Positions 24,937-34,069 of a stretch of DNA of 64,000 nucleotides are shown here, one piece after another. The stretch is from contig CANKJK010000008.1 in the NCBI GenBank assembly GCA_947482665.1, positions 1-64,000 on the forward strand. Direction: 5' to 3'. The DNA is from Acidobacteriota bacterium. Lineage in GTDB: Bacteria; Acidobacteriota; Vicinamibacteria; Vicinamibacterales; UBA2999. The position numbers were made by a program, and so were the translations under genes. The notes under the pieces were generated by a model. It saw only the letters and a list, made by a program, of their open reading frames with translations. It ran no database searches and was not told the origin of the DNA. The stretch's first letter is position 1; each line of letters begins with the position of its first letter.

Positions 24937-26070
24937 CTACCGGGACGGCTTCAGGTCTCGCACCGCCGGGAAGCCGGGGAGCCCTTTCGCTTCGGTGGCG
25001 GCGCGGAGGATGGCCTCGGTAAGCGCCTCGGCGGCGAGCGCGCCGATCGTGCTGATGTCGGCCGAGCCGCCCCACCGCCCGGTGGCCAGGGCGAATACGG
25101 TGTCGCCGTCACCATTCGTATGTGATGGATTCAGGGCTCGCGCCAGGCCGTCGTCGGCCATCAGCGCCAGCCTGCCCGCCTGGGCCTTTGACAGCTTGGC
25201 GTTTGTCGCCACGACGGCGATCGTCGTGTTGCGGCCCGGTGTGGACGGTGGAAGCAGCGCTCCCGAGCGCAGCAGCGCCCGCGCATCGGCGAGCGTCCCA
25301 TCGGCGTTGCGCACGCCCGCAACGACCCGCCCCGTTCTCGGATCCACCACATCGCCCACGGCGTTGACCACGGCGATGGCGCCGACGATGAGTCCGTTCG
25401 GCAGGGTTACGGACCCGGTGCCGACGCCGCCCTTCATCGCGCCGTACTTGCCGCCGGGGGCAAAGCCGCCGATCTTGCCCAGCGTGGCGCCTGCACCCGC
25501 GCCGACGCTGCCTTCCACCACCGGGCGATCAGAGGCGGCAGTGGCCGCGCGATAGCCGCAGTCGGCGCCGGGCCTGACTTTCGGGTTGTTGCCGACGTTC
25601 AAGTCGAAGATCACCGCAGCTGGGACGATCGGCACCCGGGCCACGCCGGTGTTGAAGCCGAAGCCGTGCTCTTCGAGCCAGCGGACCACGCCGCTCGCGC
25701 TGTCGAGACCGAAGGCGCTGCCCCCGGTCAGGACGATCGCGTTGACGCGGTCGACCATGTTCAGCGGGTCGAGCAGATCCGTTTCGCGCGTGCCGGGCGC
25801 GGCGCCGCGCTGCGACACGCCGCCGACCGCGCCGTCGCCATCCACGAGGATGGCCGTGCAGCCGGTGGGTCGCTGCGTCAGCGTGTAGTGGCCGACCTTG
25901 ATCCCTGGCACGGCCGTGAGTCCGTGCGGCTCCGTGCTCCGCATCTGCTGGCCGGCCTGTGGCGCGGCCGAGGCCAGCGCCAGCACGGCGAGGCCCAACG
26001 CGACCGGGCCCAGCACGGCGGGGCGCAGGCGGGAAGTCGGACGTCTGGTGCGGGTGGTGCCGGGCATCAT
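24937..26070 (-). CDS. P1-family (DmpA/NylC-like) autoproteolytic hydrolase, exported
   Basis: The 377-residue protein has an N-terminal hydrophobic signal (AVLGPVALGLAVLALASA). The P1/S58 core reads ILVDGDGAVGGVSQRGAAPGTRETDLLDP, IVLTGGSAFGLDSASGVVRWLEE and MKGGVGTGSV. Members are Ntn-type enzymes that cleave themselves to expose a nucleophile. Here the likely processing site is N281/T282 in PGRNTTIAVVATNA, matching the Asn/Thr site of NylC rather than the Gly/Ser site of DmpA. Substrates may be N-terminal amino acids or amides. The start may be ATG 26070 or 26067. Confidence 0.88.
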   Translation of the reverse strand: MMPGTTRTRRPTSRLRPAVLGPVALGLAVLALASAAPQAGQQMRSTEPHGLTAVPGIKVGHYTLTQRPTGCTAILVDGDGAVGGVSQRGAAPGTRETDLLDPLNMVDRVNAIVLTGGSAFGLDSASGVVRWLEEHGFGFNTGVARVPIVPAAVIFDLNVGNNPKVRPGADCGYRAATAASDRPVVEGSVGAGAGATLGKIGGFAPGGKYGAMKGGVGTGSVTLPNGLIVGAIAVVNAVGDVVDPRTGRVVAGVRNADGTLADARALLRSGALLPPSTPGRNTTIAVVATNAKLSKAQAGRLALMADDGLARALNPSHTNGDGDTVFALATGRWGGSADISTIGALAAEALTEAILRAATEAKGLPGFPAVRDLKPSR

Positions 26071-26138
26071 GCGGGGATGGGGTAACTCTACCCGAGGCCG
26101 AGGGCGGTCCGTGCCCGCTGCTGCATACAATCCGGGGC

Positions 26139-26585
26139 ATGGACTGTCTCATCTGCCGCATCAACGATGGGTCCGAGCCGGCACCTCACGGGCTGCTCTA
26201 CTGCGATGACCTCTGGGTGGTGCGGCACATGCCGCCGCCGTACGCCCTCGCTGGATGGTTCATCCTGCAGACCCGCCGCCATTGCCCGGAGCTGGCGGAG
26301 TTCACCGACGCCGAGGCGGCCTCCTTCGGGCCGATGCTGCGCCGGTGTGAGCGGGCTGTGCGGGAGGCCACCGGTGCGGCGCGCATCTATACGGGCTCGC
26401 TTGGCGAGAAGGTCCGGCACTTCCACTGCCACATGGTGCCGCGGTATGAGCCCGCGCCGCAGGGCGCACTTGGATGGGAGACGTTCGGTCTGGAACGTCG
26501 CGCCGCGGCAGGGGAGTTCCACGTTGAGGCCGCGGAGGTTGACCGCGTCGTGCGGGCCTTCATGGCACGCCTGACCGCCGGGTAA
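26139..26585 (+). CDS. HIT-family (histidine triad) protein
   Basis: The 148-residue protein begins MDCLICRINDG and contains the triad HFHCHMVP (HxHxH followed by hydrophobics). Cys pairs at the N-terminus (CLIC) and a distant His may bind zinc, as in many HIT hydrolases. The family hydrolyses nucleotide phosphoramidates or dinucleoside polyphosphates. It is divergent from the P1 hydrolase with a 68-bp gap. Confidence 0.9.
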   Translation: MDCLICRINDGSEPAPHGLLYCDDLWVVRHMPPPYALAGWFILQTRRHCPELAEFTDAEAASFGPMLRRCERAVREATGAARIYTGSLGEKVRHFHCHMVPRYEPAPQGALGWETFGLERRAAAGEFHVEAAEVDRVVRAFMARLTAG

Positions 26586-26598
26586 CCGGACCTGTTTC

Positions 26599-26625
26599 GG
26601 GCCTGGCAGGCCCCTTGCCTTTCTC
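26599..26625 (+). terminator. Possible terminator after the HIT gene
   Basis: GGGCC (26599-26603) and GGCCC (26609-26613) flank a TGGCA loop, followed by a pyrimidine-rich CCTTGCCTTTCTC. The stem is short, so this is a weak call. It lies in the 68-bp gap before the TSP3-repeat gene. Confidence 0.35.
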
Positions 26626-26653
26626 GCCGTGTCGCACTGCTGAAGGAGACACG

Positions 26654-29509
26654 ATGAGATCCCGCTATTTCCGAGTAATTACACTGATTATTCCGTTCCT
26701 GCTGGTCGCCGGCTCTGCCCGGAGTCAGTCACAGAATTTTGTCAGCGATGTCAGTACTGCAATCGACCGGGGTCTTCAGTGGTTTTCGGACACCGGCTAT
26801 TTTGTGCCCGGTGCGGCGGGCGATGCCACCGGCCTTGTCGCGCTGACACTGCTGGAAAAGCGGCCGGGCGGGAACCCGAGCGCGCCGGCGCAAGGCTATT
26901 CGGGTGCTTCGCCCGCGGATCAGGCGCGGATCGACGGACTCATCGGCTATCTCGTCTCCACCGCGAACCTGCCGTTCTCCGCCTACCGCAACGGTCAGGA
27001 GATGATGGCGCTCGCGCTCTATCTCCGCACGGGAGGCGCCGACCAATCCGGCGCGCTCGCGGCGCTCAATCTCGCCTTTGACGAGGCCGCGAAGCTCGTG
27101 GGCCTGAAGGACTGCACACCAAACGGCTTTGGTGGCTGCGAGCCCGCGACCGGCGGCCCCGAGCCCTGCGTGGCTGACGGCTTCGGCGGCTGCCGACCGG
27201 GGCTGCCGAGCGCCGCTGGCGTGGCTGCGTGGGACGGCTACTGGTGCTACATGGAGCTGAACTGCCCAGACTCGTCGACCACGCAGTTTGTCATCTCGGG
27301 TATGGCGGCCGCTCGCACGGTCTTCGCGGACCCGGCCTACTCGGACCCGGCTCGAGTCACGGCGCTCAACCTTCTTACGGCGCGCTCGGCCGCGGCCTAT
27401 GCGGCCAACGGGCTCGCCGGCGAGTACTGCAGCCCCGGTGGAACCCTCTCGGCCACTGAAGCAGGCCACGGCTACAACGTCGGCAGCTGCAACTCCTTTC
27501 AGCAGACGGCGAGCGGGGTGTGGGCGCAGCTGCTTGGCGGTGGCTCCATCAATACGCCTGGCGTGCAGCACTACCTCGAGTGGATGCGCAACCGGTACCG
27601 CTACGTCGACAACGAGGCGAACGACTGGGGGAACGCGTCCTACGGCTACGGGCTCTGGAACGCCAGCCGTGTCTTCTCATTTCTCGATGGCTCGCCTGTA
27701 GTGGCTGACCCGGGGAATCTGTCAACGACGTCCTTTGGTGTCCTCGCCCCGGATGCCGCCCCGGCCTATCCCTTTGCCATCGACGACTCGGGCGTGATCA
27801 TCAGCGCAGGTCGTCAGCTCCATCTCAACCCCGCTGACGTGGCGCGGCCGCCGCTCTTTGGCCCGGAAGGCCCCGGCTACTACGCGGACGCGGCGACCCT
27901 CGCGCCGTGGTACTTCGACTTCGCCGCCACGCTCATCGCGCGGCAAGACGGCTCAGGCTTCTTTGAGTCCAGCAGTGGGTGGAGTCTGGAATCCGAGCAG
28001 GCGTACCACATCCTGGTGCTTGAGCGGTCCGCGGGCGGCACCTGCGTGGACACGGACAACGACGGTATCTGTGATCTCGTCGACAACTGCCCGCTGGTCT
28101 CGAATGGCGACCAGGCTGACGCCGATGGCGACGGCAAGGGCGACGCCTGCGATGCCTGCCCGCAGGATCCGAAGAACGACGTGGATGGCGATGGCGTCTG
28201 CGGCGGCGTGGACAACTGTCCGTACATCTCCAACGCGGACCAGACCGATGGTGACACCGACGCACTGGGTGATGCCTGCGATGCCTGCCCGGACGACCCG
28301 GAGAACGACAAGGACGGCGACGGTGTCTGCGGCAACATCGACAACTGCGCCGCCGTGGCCAATGCCGACCAGGTCGATACGGATGGTGACGGTATCGGCG
28401 ATGCGTGCGACATCTGCCCGACCGACGCGTCGAACGATGCGGACGGTGACGGCGTGTGCGGTGCCGTGGACAACTGTTCGGCGGTCGCCAATGCTGATCA
28501 GGCGGATGCCGACGGCGACGGGATCGGGGACGCCTGTGATACCTGCCCCAACGATGCCGCGAATGACGTGGATGGCGACGGCGTCTGCGGCAACGTCGAC
28601 AACTGCCCGCTGGTGGCCAATGCGGACCAGGTGGACGCCAACCACAACGGTGTGGGCGACGCATGCGACAACCAGCCGCCCACTGCTGTCACCGACACGG
28701 CGACGACGCCGTCTGGCACCGCGGTCGACGTCTCCGTCCTGGCCAACGACTCGGATCCCGAAAACGACCCGTTGACCGTGACCGCCGTGACCCCGCCACT
28801 CCATGGCACGGCGGCAATTGCGCCGGCAGGCAAGGTGACGTACATGCCCGCCGCCGGCTATATCGGCGCGGACCAGTTCACCTACACGGTGAGCGACGGC
28901 CGTGGTGGTGCGGCCACCGCAACGGTGATCATGACCGTGACGCAGGCCGCCAATCAGCCTCCGGTCTGCACGGCCGCGACGGCCAACGTGCTCAGCATCT
29001 GGCCACCCAACCACCAGATGGTGCCCGTGTCGGTGGTCGGTGTCACCGACCCGAACGGCGATCCGGTGAGCATCGCGGTGACCGGCATCTTTCAGGATGA
29101 ACCGACCAACACCTACGGGGATGGCAACACGCCGGTCGACGGCCAGATCAGCGGATCGTCGGCGCTGGTGCGCGCCGAGCGGCAGGGTAACAAGGACGGT
29201 CGCGTCTACCACATCCGCTTCACGGCGTCGGATGGCCGCGGCGGTTCATGCACGGGCGAAGTGACGGCGTGCGTGCCCCACGACCAGGGCCGCTACCACT
29301 CGGATGACGATGACCGGAGCCACGACTGGAAGTCGCGGACACGCAAGTCGAGCGCGTCCTGCTCGGACGGCGGGGCTCTCTACAACTCGCTGGTCCCGAC
29401 ACCGAAGCCCAAGCCGGATCACGACCCGCGTGGATGCCATGACGCGGGACACGACCACGGCCGGTCTGACTACGAAGATTGGGATCGGGAGTACCGGAAG
29501 CGCCGGTAG
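26654..29509 (+). CDS. Large secreted protein: alpha/alpha toroid domain, TSP3 calcium repeats, cadherin-like domains
   Basis: The 951-residue protein has a signal peptide (about 1-24, VITLIIPFLLVAGSARS). Residues about 28-455 hold repeated helix pairs around AIDRGLQWFSDTGYFVPG and DATGLVALTLLEK, resembling prenyltransferase/terpene-cyclase-type toroids. Residues about 465-671 contain about ten acidic DxDxDG-type units with regular Cys (DADGDGKGDACDACPQDP), i.e. thrombospondin type 3 repeats that bind Ca2+. A tandem-domain region follows: NQPPTAVTDTATTPSGTAV...YTVSDGRGG (about 673-766) and NQPPVCTAATANVLSIWPPNHQM (about 768-876). The tail is rich in Asp, His, Arg and Lys. ATG 26654 has a good GAAGGAGA Shine-Dalgarno sequence. 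The first 100 bp are AT-richer than neighbouring genes. It has no sortase or PEP-CTERM signal, so its anchoring is unknown. Confidence 0.85.
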   Translation: MRSRYFRVITLIIPFLLVAGSARSQSQNFVSDVSTAIDRGLQWFSDTGYFVPGAAGDATGLVALTLLEKRPGGNPSAPAQGYSGASPADQARIDGLIGYLVSTANLPFSAYRNGQEMMALALYLRTGGADQSGALAALNLAFDEAAKLVGLKDCTPNGFGGCEPATGGPEPCVADGFGGCRPGLPSAAGVAAWDGYWCYMELNCPDSSTTQFVISGMAAARTVFADPAYSDPARVTALNLLTARSAAAYAANGLAGEYCSPGGTLSATEAGHGYNVGSCNSFQQTASGVWAQLLGGGSINTPGVQHYLEWMRNRYRYVDNEANDWGNASYGYGLWNASRVFSFLDGSPVVADPGNLSTTSFGVLAPDAAPAYPFAIDDSGVIISAGRQLHLNPADVARPPLFGPEGPGYYADAATLAPWYFDFAATLIARQDGSGFFESSSGWSLESEQAYHILVLERSAGGTCVDTDNDGICDLVDNCPLVSNGDQADADGDGKGDACDACPQDPKNDVDGDGVCGGVDNCPYISNADQTDGDTDALGDACDACPDDPENDKDGDGVCGNIDNCAAVANADQVDTDGDGIGDACDICPTDASNDADGDGVCGAVDNCSAVANADQADADGDGIGDACDTCPNDAANDVDGDGVCGNVDNCPLVANADQVDANHNGVGDACDNQPPTAVTDTATTPSGTAVDVSVLANDSDPENDPLTVTAVTPPLHGTAAIAPAGKVTYMPAAGYIGADQFTYTVSDGRGGAATATVIMTVTQAANQPPVCTAATANVLSIWPPNHQMVPVSVVGVTDPNGDPVSIAVTGIFQDEPTNTYGDGNTPVDGQISGSSALVRAERQGNKDGRVYHIRFTASDGRGGSCTGEVTACVPHDQGRYHSDDDDRSHDWKSRTRKSSASCSDGGALYNSLVPTPKPKPDHDPRGCHDAGHDHGRSDYEDWDREYRKRR

Positions 29510-29611
29510 CGGAGTCTGCACGCGCGGGCAGGTGGCTTCGGCTCCTGTCCGCGCATCTGATCTGTGGCGAGGGGCTGACCTGCCGCGGTTGGCTGCAGCA
29601 GGTGCGCGCGA

Positions 29612-30007
29612 TCAGTGGCCCGAGAGAATCTCCATGTTCAACTCGGAGACGTCGTGGGCCGGGAGTTCGTGCTTCAACCGGTTCTGCTCGTCGACGACGA
29701 TCATCTTCGGCGTCACCGGTTCATCGGTCACCGCGAAGGCGGCGACGATGATCGTGTCGCCCTGATGGAAGTGGCGGGCCGCCGCGCCGTTGATGACGAT
29801 CTGGCCTGAGGCGCGCGGGAGCGGAATGGCGTAGGTCTCGATCCGCTGACCGTTGTTCACGTTCCACACGGCCACCTGCTCGCCGGGCACAATATCGGTG
29901 AGGTCCATCAGGTCGCGATCGATCCCGATGCTGCCGATGTACTTCAGGTCGGCGCCGGTGACCGTGGCGTGATGGATCTTGGACTTGCAGATAAGGCGTA
30001 GGTTCAT
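29612..30007 (-). CDS. panD: Aspartate 1-decarboxylase (PanD)
   Basis: PanD makes beta-alanine from L-aspartate for pantothenate synthesis. The 131-residue proenzyme contains the self-cleavage site G25/S26 in LKYIGSIGID that generates the pyruvoyl group. Other conserved stretches are MNLRLICKSKIHHATVTGADL, YAIPLPRASGQIVINGAAARH and GDTIIVAAF. ATG 30007 matches the family N-terminus. It lies 78 bp downstream of panC on the same strand. Confidence 0.96.
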   Translation of the reverse strand: MNLRLICKSKIHHATVTGADLKYIGSIGIDRDLMDLTDIVPGEQVAVWNVNNGQRIETYAIPLPRASGQIVINGAAARHFHQGDTIIVAAFAVTDEPVTPKMIVVDEQNRLKHELPAHDVSELNMEILSGH

Positions 30008-30085
30008 GGTCGTGTGTCGTGCCTGGATCAACCGTACCGTACCTGCCGCCGCGCTGCCAGGCTACTGAAAACCCCCGGGGCGCGA

Positions 30086-30949
30086 TCAGTGCGGCCCGGG
30101 CGAGGCGGGCATGTTGTCGATCAGGCGGACGCCGTCAGCCCACAGGGCGCCCGCCACGAGGACTGGACCGCGCACCTGGTCCACCGGCTGCAGGGTGGCC
30201 GGGTCGACAATCTCGAGGTACTCGAGGCGCACGGCGTCGTCCTCTCGGACCTCCCGCTGGCCAGCGGCCCTGGCCGCTACGGCGTCGGCGACGCCCTCAA
30301 CGATGGCCCGTGTCGTGGCGGTGAGCGCCCGTACCAATGCCAGCGCGGCCCTGCGGCCCTCCGGCGACAGGCGCCGGTTGCGCGAACTCATCGCCAGCCC
30401 GTCCGCCTCGCGGATGGTCGGCATGCCCACGATGGTGACCGGGAGGTTGAAATCCGTCACCAGCCGCCGGATGATGGCTAGCTGCTGCGCATCCTTCTCC
30501 CCGAAGTAGGCCCGGTCGGGCTGCACGATCTGGAGCAGCTTCAGGACCACGGTCGCCACGCCGGCGAAGTGCCCCGGCCGCGACGGGCCGCACAGGTGGT
30601 CGCCGAGCCGGCCGACCGTGACGCCCATCATCAGGGGCTCGGGATACATCTCCGCGGCAGTCGGGGCGAAGACGACATCCACACCCAGCGTCTCGCAGAG
30701 GGCCGCATCCGCCTCCAGGGTTCTCGGATACCGCGCGAGATCCTCCTGTCGGTCGAATTGCAGCGGGTTCACGAAGATGCTGACGACGACGGTGGCGTTG
30801 CCCTTACGCGCCCCGCGGATGAGCGTGGCGTGACCTTCGTGAAGTGCGCCCATCGTTGGCACGAAGCCGACGGGGCCGAGCGTCCTGCGCGCGGCCAGAT
30901 GCTCGCGGAGCCCCGAGATAGAGGCGACGAGGGCCGGCGGGTGAGGCAC
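30086..30949 (-). CDS. panC: Pantothenate synthetase (PanC)
   Basis: PanC joins pantoate and beta-alanine using ATP. The 287-residue protein has the ATP-binding FVPTMGALHEGH, SIFVNPLQF, PDRAYFGEKDAQQLAII and the KMSKS-like SSRNRRLSPEGR. GTG 30949 (VPHPPALVASISGLREHL) is chosen since homology begins here and the upstream hydrolase gene ends 8 bp before it. With panD it supplies both beta-alanine and its condensation. No panB is in view. Confidence 0.96.
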   Translation of the reverse strand: MPHPPALVASISGLREHLAARRTLGPVGFVPTMGALHEGHATLIRGARKGNATVVVSIFVNPLQFDRQEDLARYPRTLEADAALCETLGVDVVFAPTAAEMYPEPLMMGVTVGRLGDHLCGPSRPGHFAGVATVVLKLLQIVQPDRAYFGEKDAQQLAIIRRLVTDFNLPVTIVGMPTIREADGLAMSSRNRRLSPEGRRAALALVRALTATTRAIVEGVADAVAARAAGQREVREDDAVRLEYLEIVDPATLQPVDQVRGPVLVAGALWADGVRLIDNMPASPGPH

Positions 30950-30957
30950 TGGCGGGC

Positions 30958-32607
30958 CTACTTCCCGGCCAGCGTGCGGCCGAGCCAGTCGACCAGGCTC
31001 TTCGTCAGGTCGCGGCTCACGGTGCGGTCTGCCAGCGTGCCGTATTCGGTGACCTCGCCGGTCGTTGCCGGGACGAGCAGGTGATTGACGCCCTTCACCG
31101 TGACGACCTCCACCGACTTGGACTTGCTGGTCTTCTTCGCGAGCGCGCCGAGCTTGTCCGCGTGGGTTGCGGGCACCTGCTGGTCCAGTTCGCCCTGGAG
31201 GATCAGCAGCGGCTGATTCACGTCCTTCAGCGTCTTCGCGGGGTCGTACTGCAGGTAGCTCTGGAACCACGGCGTGTCCGCGGACCGGTACTCCTTCGGA
31301 ACTTTGTCCCATCCGGTGCCCGACAGCACGGCGTCCTGAATGGCCTTCTGCAGTTCGACCTTCTGCTGCCGCTCCTCCGGCGTCGCCTTGGCGAGGTCGA
31401 GCTGGTGCTGCTGCTGCTCGAGCACCAGTTCCGCGCCCGTCGTACCCGGACCCGAGATGGAGGCCACGGCCGCAACCTTGCCGTCCTTGCCAGCTGTCAC
31501 CAGCGCGACGGCCGCGCCCTCGCTGTGGCCCACCAGCGCGATCCGCTTCGGGTCTACGTCCTTCCTGCCGGCGATCCATCGAAGGGCCACCCGGGCGTCG
31601 TTGGCGAAGTCCGCGATCGTGGCCGCCTCCGCCCGCCCGCCCGACTGGCCCGTGCCGCGCTTGTCGAAGCGCAGGACGACGTAGCCGGCATCGGCCAGGG
31701 AGCCCGCCAGCTGGCTCATGATCGCGATGCCCGCCACGACGCTGTCCCGGTCCGTCACATTCGACCCGGCGAGGAGGATCACGGCCGGGTTCTTTGCGGC
31801 CGGCTTCTTCGGCATCGTCAGCGTGCCGGCGATGTTGAAGCCTTCCGCGGGTATGGTCACCGGCTCGTCGGTCGGGTTGGAGTGGGTGAGCATGCGCGAG
31901 CTGGAGGCCGCCACGTCCTCCCGGACGATGTCCAGACCCTGCACGGGCACGGTGAGCCGCACGAGGTGCCCGGCCTCATCCGAGGTCACCTGCATCATCA
32001 GTTCGCCGCCGGGGCTCGGCATCGCGATGGTGTGCCGCCTGAGGCTCAGGACGACGCGGCCCGTCTGCACACGGTCGCTCTCCACCTTCACCACCCGCAC
32101 GGGAATTTCCGTCTGTGGCGCCACGTAGGCGAAGAGTGACGCGCCCGCCTGGGCCGAGCTGAGCCGCTGGGAGAGCGCCTCGTAGGCGCCGAAGAAGAGG
32201 TTGGGGACCATGATGGTCTTGGGTGAGACCTTGTCCGTCTTGGTCGTGATGGTGCCCTCGTCATTGGCGTCGACTGTGGCCTCCGTGCCCGCAAACGCCA
32301 CCTTGAGGCTGAAGAAGCGGCCGCGGACCTGGCCCGAGAGATTCATCGAGACGGGTGTCCAGTCGGCCCGGTACTTCACTTCGGCGTTCTGCACGGCCAC
32401 GTTGAGCGGGGCGCCCAGGCGCTCGCGGCCGCTGATCGTGAGGCTCTCGGCGGTACGCTCCACCGTCACGTCCTCACGGCCGATGGGCGAGCCGCTCAGA
32501 AACACCACGTAGCCGCTGGTCGTCGTGCCCGTGGCCGGCTGCGCAGCGGCGAGCGGCGTCGTTGCCAGAAAGCCCACCAGCGCCCAGATAGAATGAACTC
32601 GAGACAT
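30958..32607 (-). CDS. Secreted alpha/beta hydrolase with N-terminal beta-domain
   Basis: The 549-residue protein has a signal peptide (SIWALVGFLATTPLAAAQ). A roughly 240-residue N-terminal domain of unknown function is beta-rich (GYVVFLSGSPIGREDVTVERT). The C-terminal alpha/beta hydrolase has LAGSNVTDRD near the oxyanion hole, RFDKRGTGQSGG, the nucleophile elbow GHSEGAA and the final His in VKGVNHLL. Ester or peptide substrates are likely; the exact one is unknown. ATG 32607 has AGGA 8 nt upstream, while ATG 32616 lacks spacing. It is divergent from ygfZ with only 19 bp between, and 8 bp upstream of panC. Confidence 0.88.
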   Translation of the reverse strand: MSRVHSIWALVGFLATTPLAAAQPATGTTTSGYVVFLSGSPIGREDVTVERTAESLTISGRERLGAPLNVAVQNAEVKYRADWTPVSMNLSGQVRGRFFSLKVAFAGTEATVDANDEGTITTKTDKVSPKTIMVPNLFFGAYEALSQRLSSAQAGASLFAYVAPQTEIPVRVVKVESDRVQTGRVVLSLRRHTIAMPSPGGELMMQVTSDEAGHLVRLTVPVQGLDIVREDVAASSSRMLTHSNPTDEPVTIPAEGFNIAGTLTMPKKPAAKNPAVILLAGSNVTDRDSVVAGIAIMSQLAGSLADAGYVVLRFDKRGTGQSGGRAEAATIADFANDARVALRWIAGRKDVDPKRIALVGHSEGAAVALVTAGKDGKVAAVASISGPGTTGAELVLEQQQHQLDLAKATPEERQQKVELQKAIQDAVLSGTGWDKVPKEYRSADTPWFQSYLQYDPAKTLKDVNQPLLILQGELDQQVPATHADKLGALAKKTSKSKSVEVVTVKGVNHLLVPATTGEVTEYGTLADRTVSRDLTKSLVDWLGRTLAGK

Positions 32608-32626
32608 TTTTCGCATCCTACCAGCA

Positions 32627-33616
32627 ATGACTCAACCCGACGACTATCGCTTCATCCGCACCGGTGCCGTGCTCGCGACGGTCGCGCCCCGTGGCCTGCT
32701 GGCTCTGTCGGGCCGTGACCGCGGCACGTATCTCCACGGGCTGCTGACCAACGACACCGCCGCGCTCAAGCCGGGCACCGGTTGCTATGCCGCCTGGTTG
32801 ACCGCGAACGGCCGCATGACGACGGACATGCACGTGCTCGAATCGGGCGACATGATCCTGTTGGACGCTCCCGAGGCCGAAACGGCCGCGCTCGCCGCCC
32901 GGCTCGATCAGTTCATCTTCACCGAGGACGTCCAGGTGGCCGACGTCACCGCCAGTCTGCGCCGCGTCGAAGTGCATGGACCGGCCGCTCCAGCCGTGAT
33001 CGCACAGGCCCTCGGCGCGCCGGAGGCACTTGCTGACCTGGCGTCGTGGCCCCAGTGCCGGAACGCACGTGTCGAGTCCGCGGCTGGCGCCGTGGTCGTT
33101 GCGCGGATTGATCGCCTCGGCGTTCCGGGCTTCGTGCTGTATGTCGCCGCCTCGGACGAAGCCGCCGTGCGGGCAGCGCTTGAGTCTGCGGGGGCGTGGA
33201 CCGTGGCCGGGGAGGCTGTTGAGGCTGCCAGGATTGAAGCGGGCTGGCCTGTCTATGGAATCGATATGAACGCGGAGATCATCCCGCTTGAGGCCGGCAT
33301 CGAATCGCGCGCCATCTCCATGACGAAGGGCTGCTATGTCGGCCAGGAGATCATCGTGCGGGTGCTGCATCGTGGCCACGGCCGCGTGGCGAAGAAGCTG
33401 GTGGGTCTGCGCATCGAGGGCGAAGGAGCCGTGACGCCGGGCGAGAAGCTCGATGTCGGGACGCAGGAACTGGGCTGGGTGACCTCGTCTGCCGTGTCAC
33501 CTGCGCTCGGATGCGTGGCGCTCGGCTATCTCCACCGCGACCACGCCAAGCCGGGCACCCAGGTCGTGACGGCTTCGGGTCGAAACGCCGTCGTCAGCGC
33601 GTTTCCCCTGAGCTGA
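32627..33616 (+). CDS. ygfZ: Folate-binding YgfZ/GcvT-like iron-sulfur repair protein
   Basis: The 329-residue protein has the YgfZ signature KGCYVGQEIIVRVLHRGH with the conserved Cys, and the aminomethyltransferase-like fold (LTNDTAALKPGTGCYAAWLTANGRMTTDMHV). YgfZ proteins support folate-dependent assembly or repair of [4Fe-4S] enzymes such as MiaB and LipA-type proteins. Several Fe-S proteins lie in this window. Its 3' end overlaps convergently with mutT by 23 bp. Confidence 0.92.
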   Translation: MTQPDDYRFIRTGAVLATVAPRGLLALSGRDRGTYLHGLLTNDTAALKPGTGCYAAWLTANGRMTTDMHVLESGDMILLDAPEAETAALAARLDQFIFTEDVQVADVTASLRRVEVHGPAAPAVIAQALGAPEALADLASWPQCRNARVESAAGAVVVARIDRLGVPGFVLYVAASDEAAVRAALESAGAWTVAGEAVEAARIEAGWPVYGIDMNAEIIPLEAGIESRAISMTKGCYVGQEIIVRVLHRGHGRVAKKLVGLRIEGEGAVTPGEKLDVGTQELGWVTSSAVSPALGCVALGYLHRDHAKPGTQVVTASGRNAVVSAFPLS

Positions 33617-33995
33617 GCCGCGCGATCAGCTCCTCGTCGGCCGGCGGGAACTCCAGACCCGCCAGTTCCCCCGGCTCCACCCACCGCATCTCCTGACCCA
33701 GCACCGCGAGCGGCTCCTCCGTGAGCGTGCACGCATAGAACGCGAGCGTCACCGAACGTTCCGGATAGTGATGCGTCGTGCGCAGAATCAGGTCACCCAA
33801 CGAGGCTCCGGCGCCGAGTTCCTCCTGGAGTTCGCGTGACAGCGCCTCATGCTCCGTCTCACCCGCGTCGACTTTGCCTCCCGGAAACTCCCAATAGCCC
33901 GCCAGGTGCGTGCCTGCCTGGCGGCGCGTAATCAGGTAGTGCCCATCGCGGAGGATGACCGCGGCGACGACCAGAATCGCGGGCGCCTCAGACAC
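33594..33995 (-). CDS. mutT: 8-oxo-dGTP diphosphatase, MutT-type NUDIX
   Basis: The 133-residue protein has a complete Nudix box in GGKVDAGETEHEALSRELQEELGA, with REx(2)EE catalytic residues. HLAGYWEFPGG upstream is the usual MutT binding loop. It removes 8-oxo-dGTP from the nucleotide pool. GTG 33995 has AGGTG upstream. It lies downstream of a short mutY on the same strand; the 297-bp gap between them holds repeat R1a. The 3' end overlaps ygfZ antisense by 23 bp. Confidence 0.92.
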   Translation of the reverse strand: MSEAPAILVVAAVILRDGHYLITRRQAGTHLAGYWEFPGGKVDAGETEHEALSRELQEELGAGASLGDLILRTTHHYPERSVTLAFYACTLTEEPLAVLGQEMRWVEPGELAGLEFPPADEELIARLSSGETR

Positions 33996-34069
33996 GACGC
34001 ACCTGGAGGCGGGTCCCGTCCGCAAGCCTCACTGAATGTCGCCGCGGCTCCACCGGTGAGTCATTGCCA

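Noticed and set aside
28048-28670. Tandem repeat array that might look like a CRISPR or satellite
   Set aside because: The periodicity is that of TSP3 protein repeats in one continuous reading frame, with no spacer/repeat boundary.
27953-29212. Open frames opposite the TSP3-repeat gene
   Set aside because: They mirror the repetitive Asp-rich coding sequence; the plus-strand protein has a signal peptide, clear repeats and domains.
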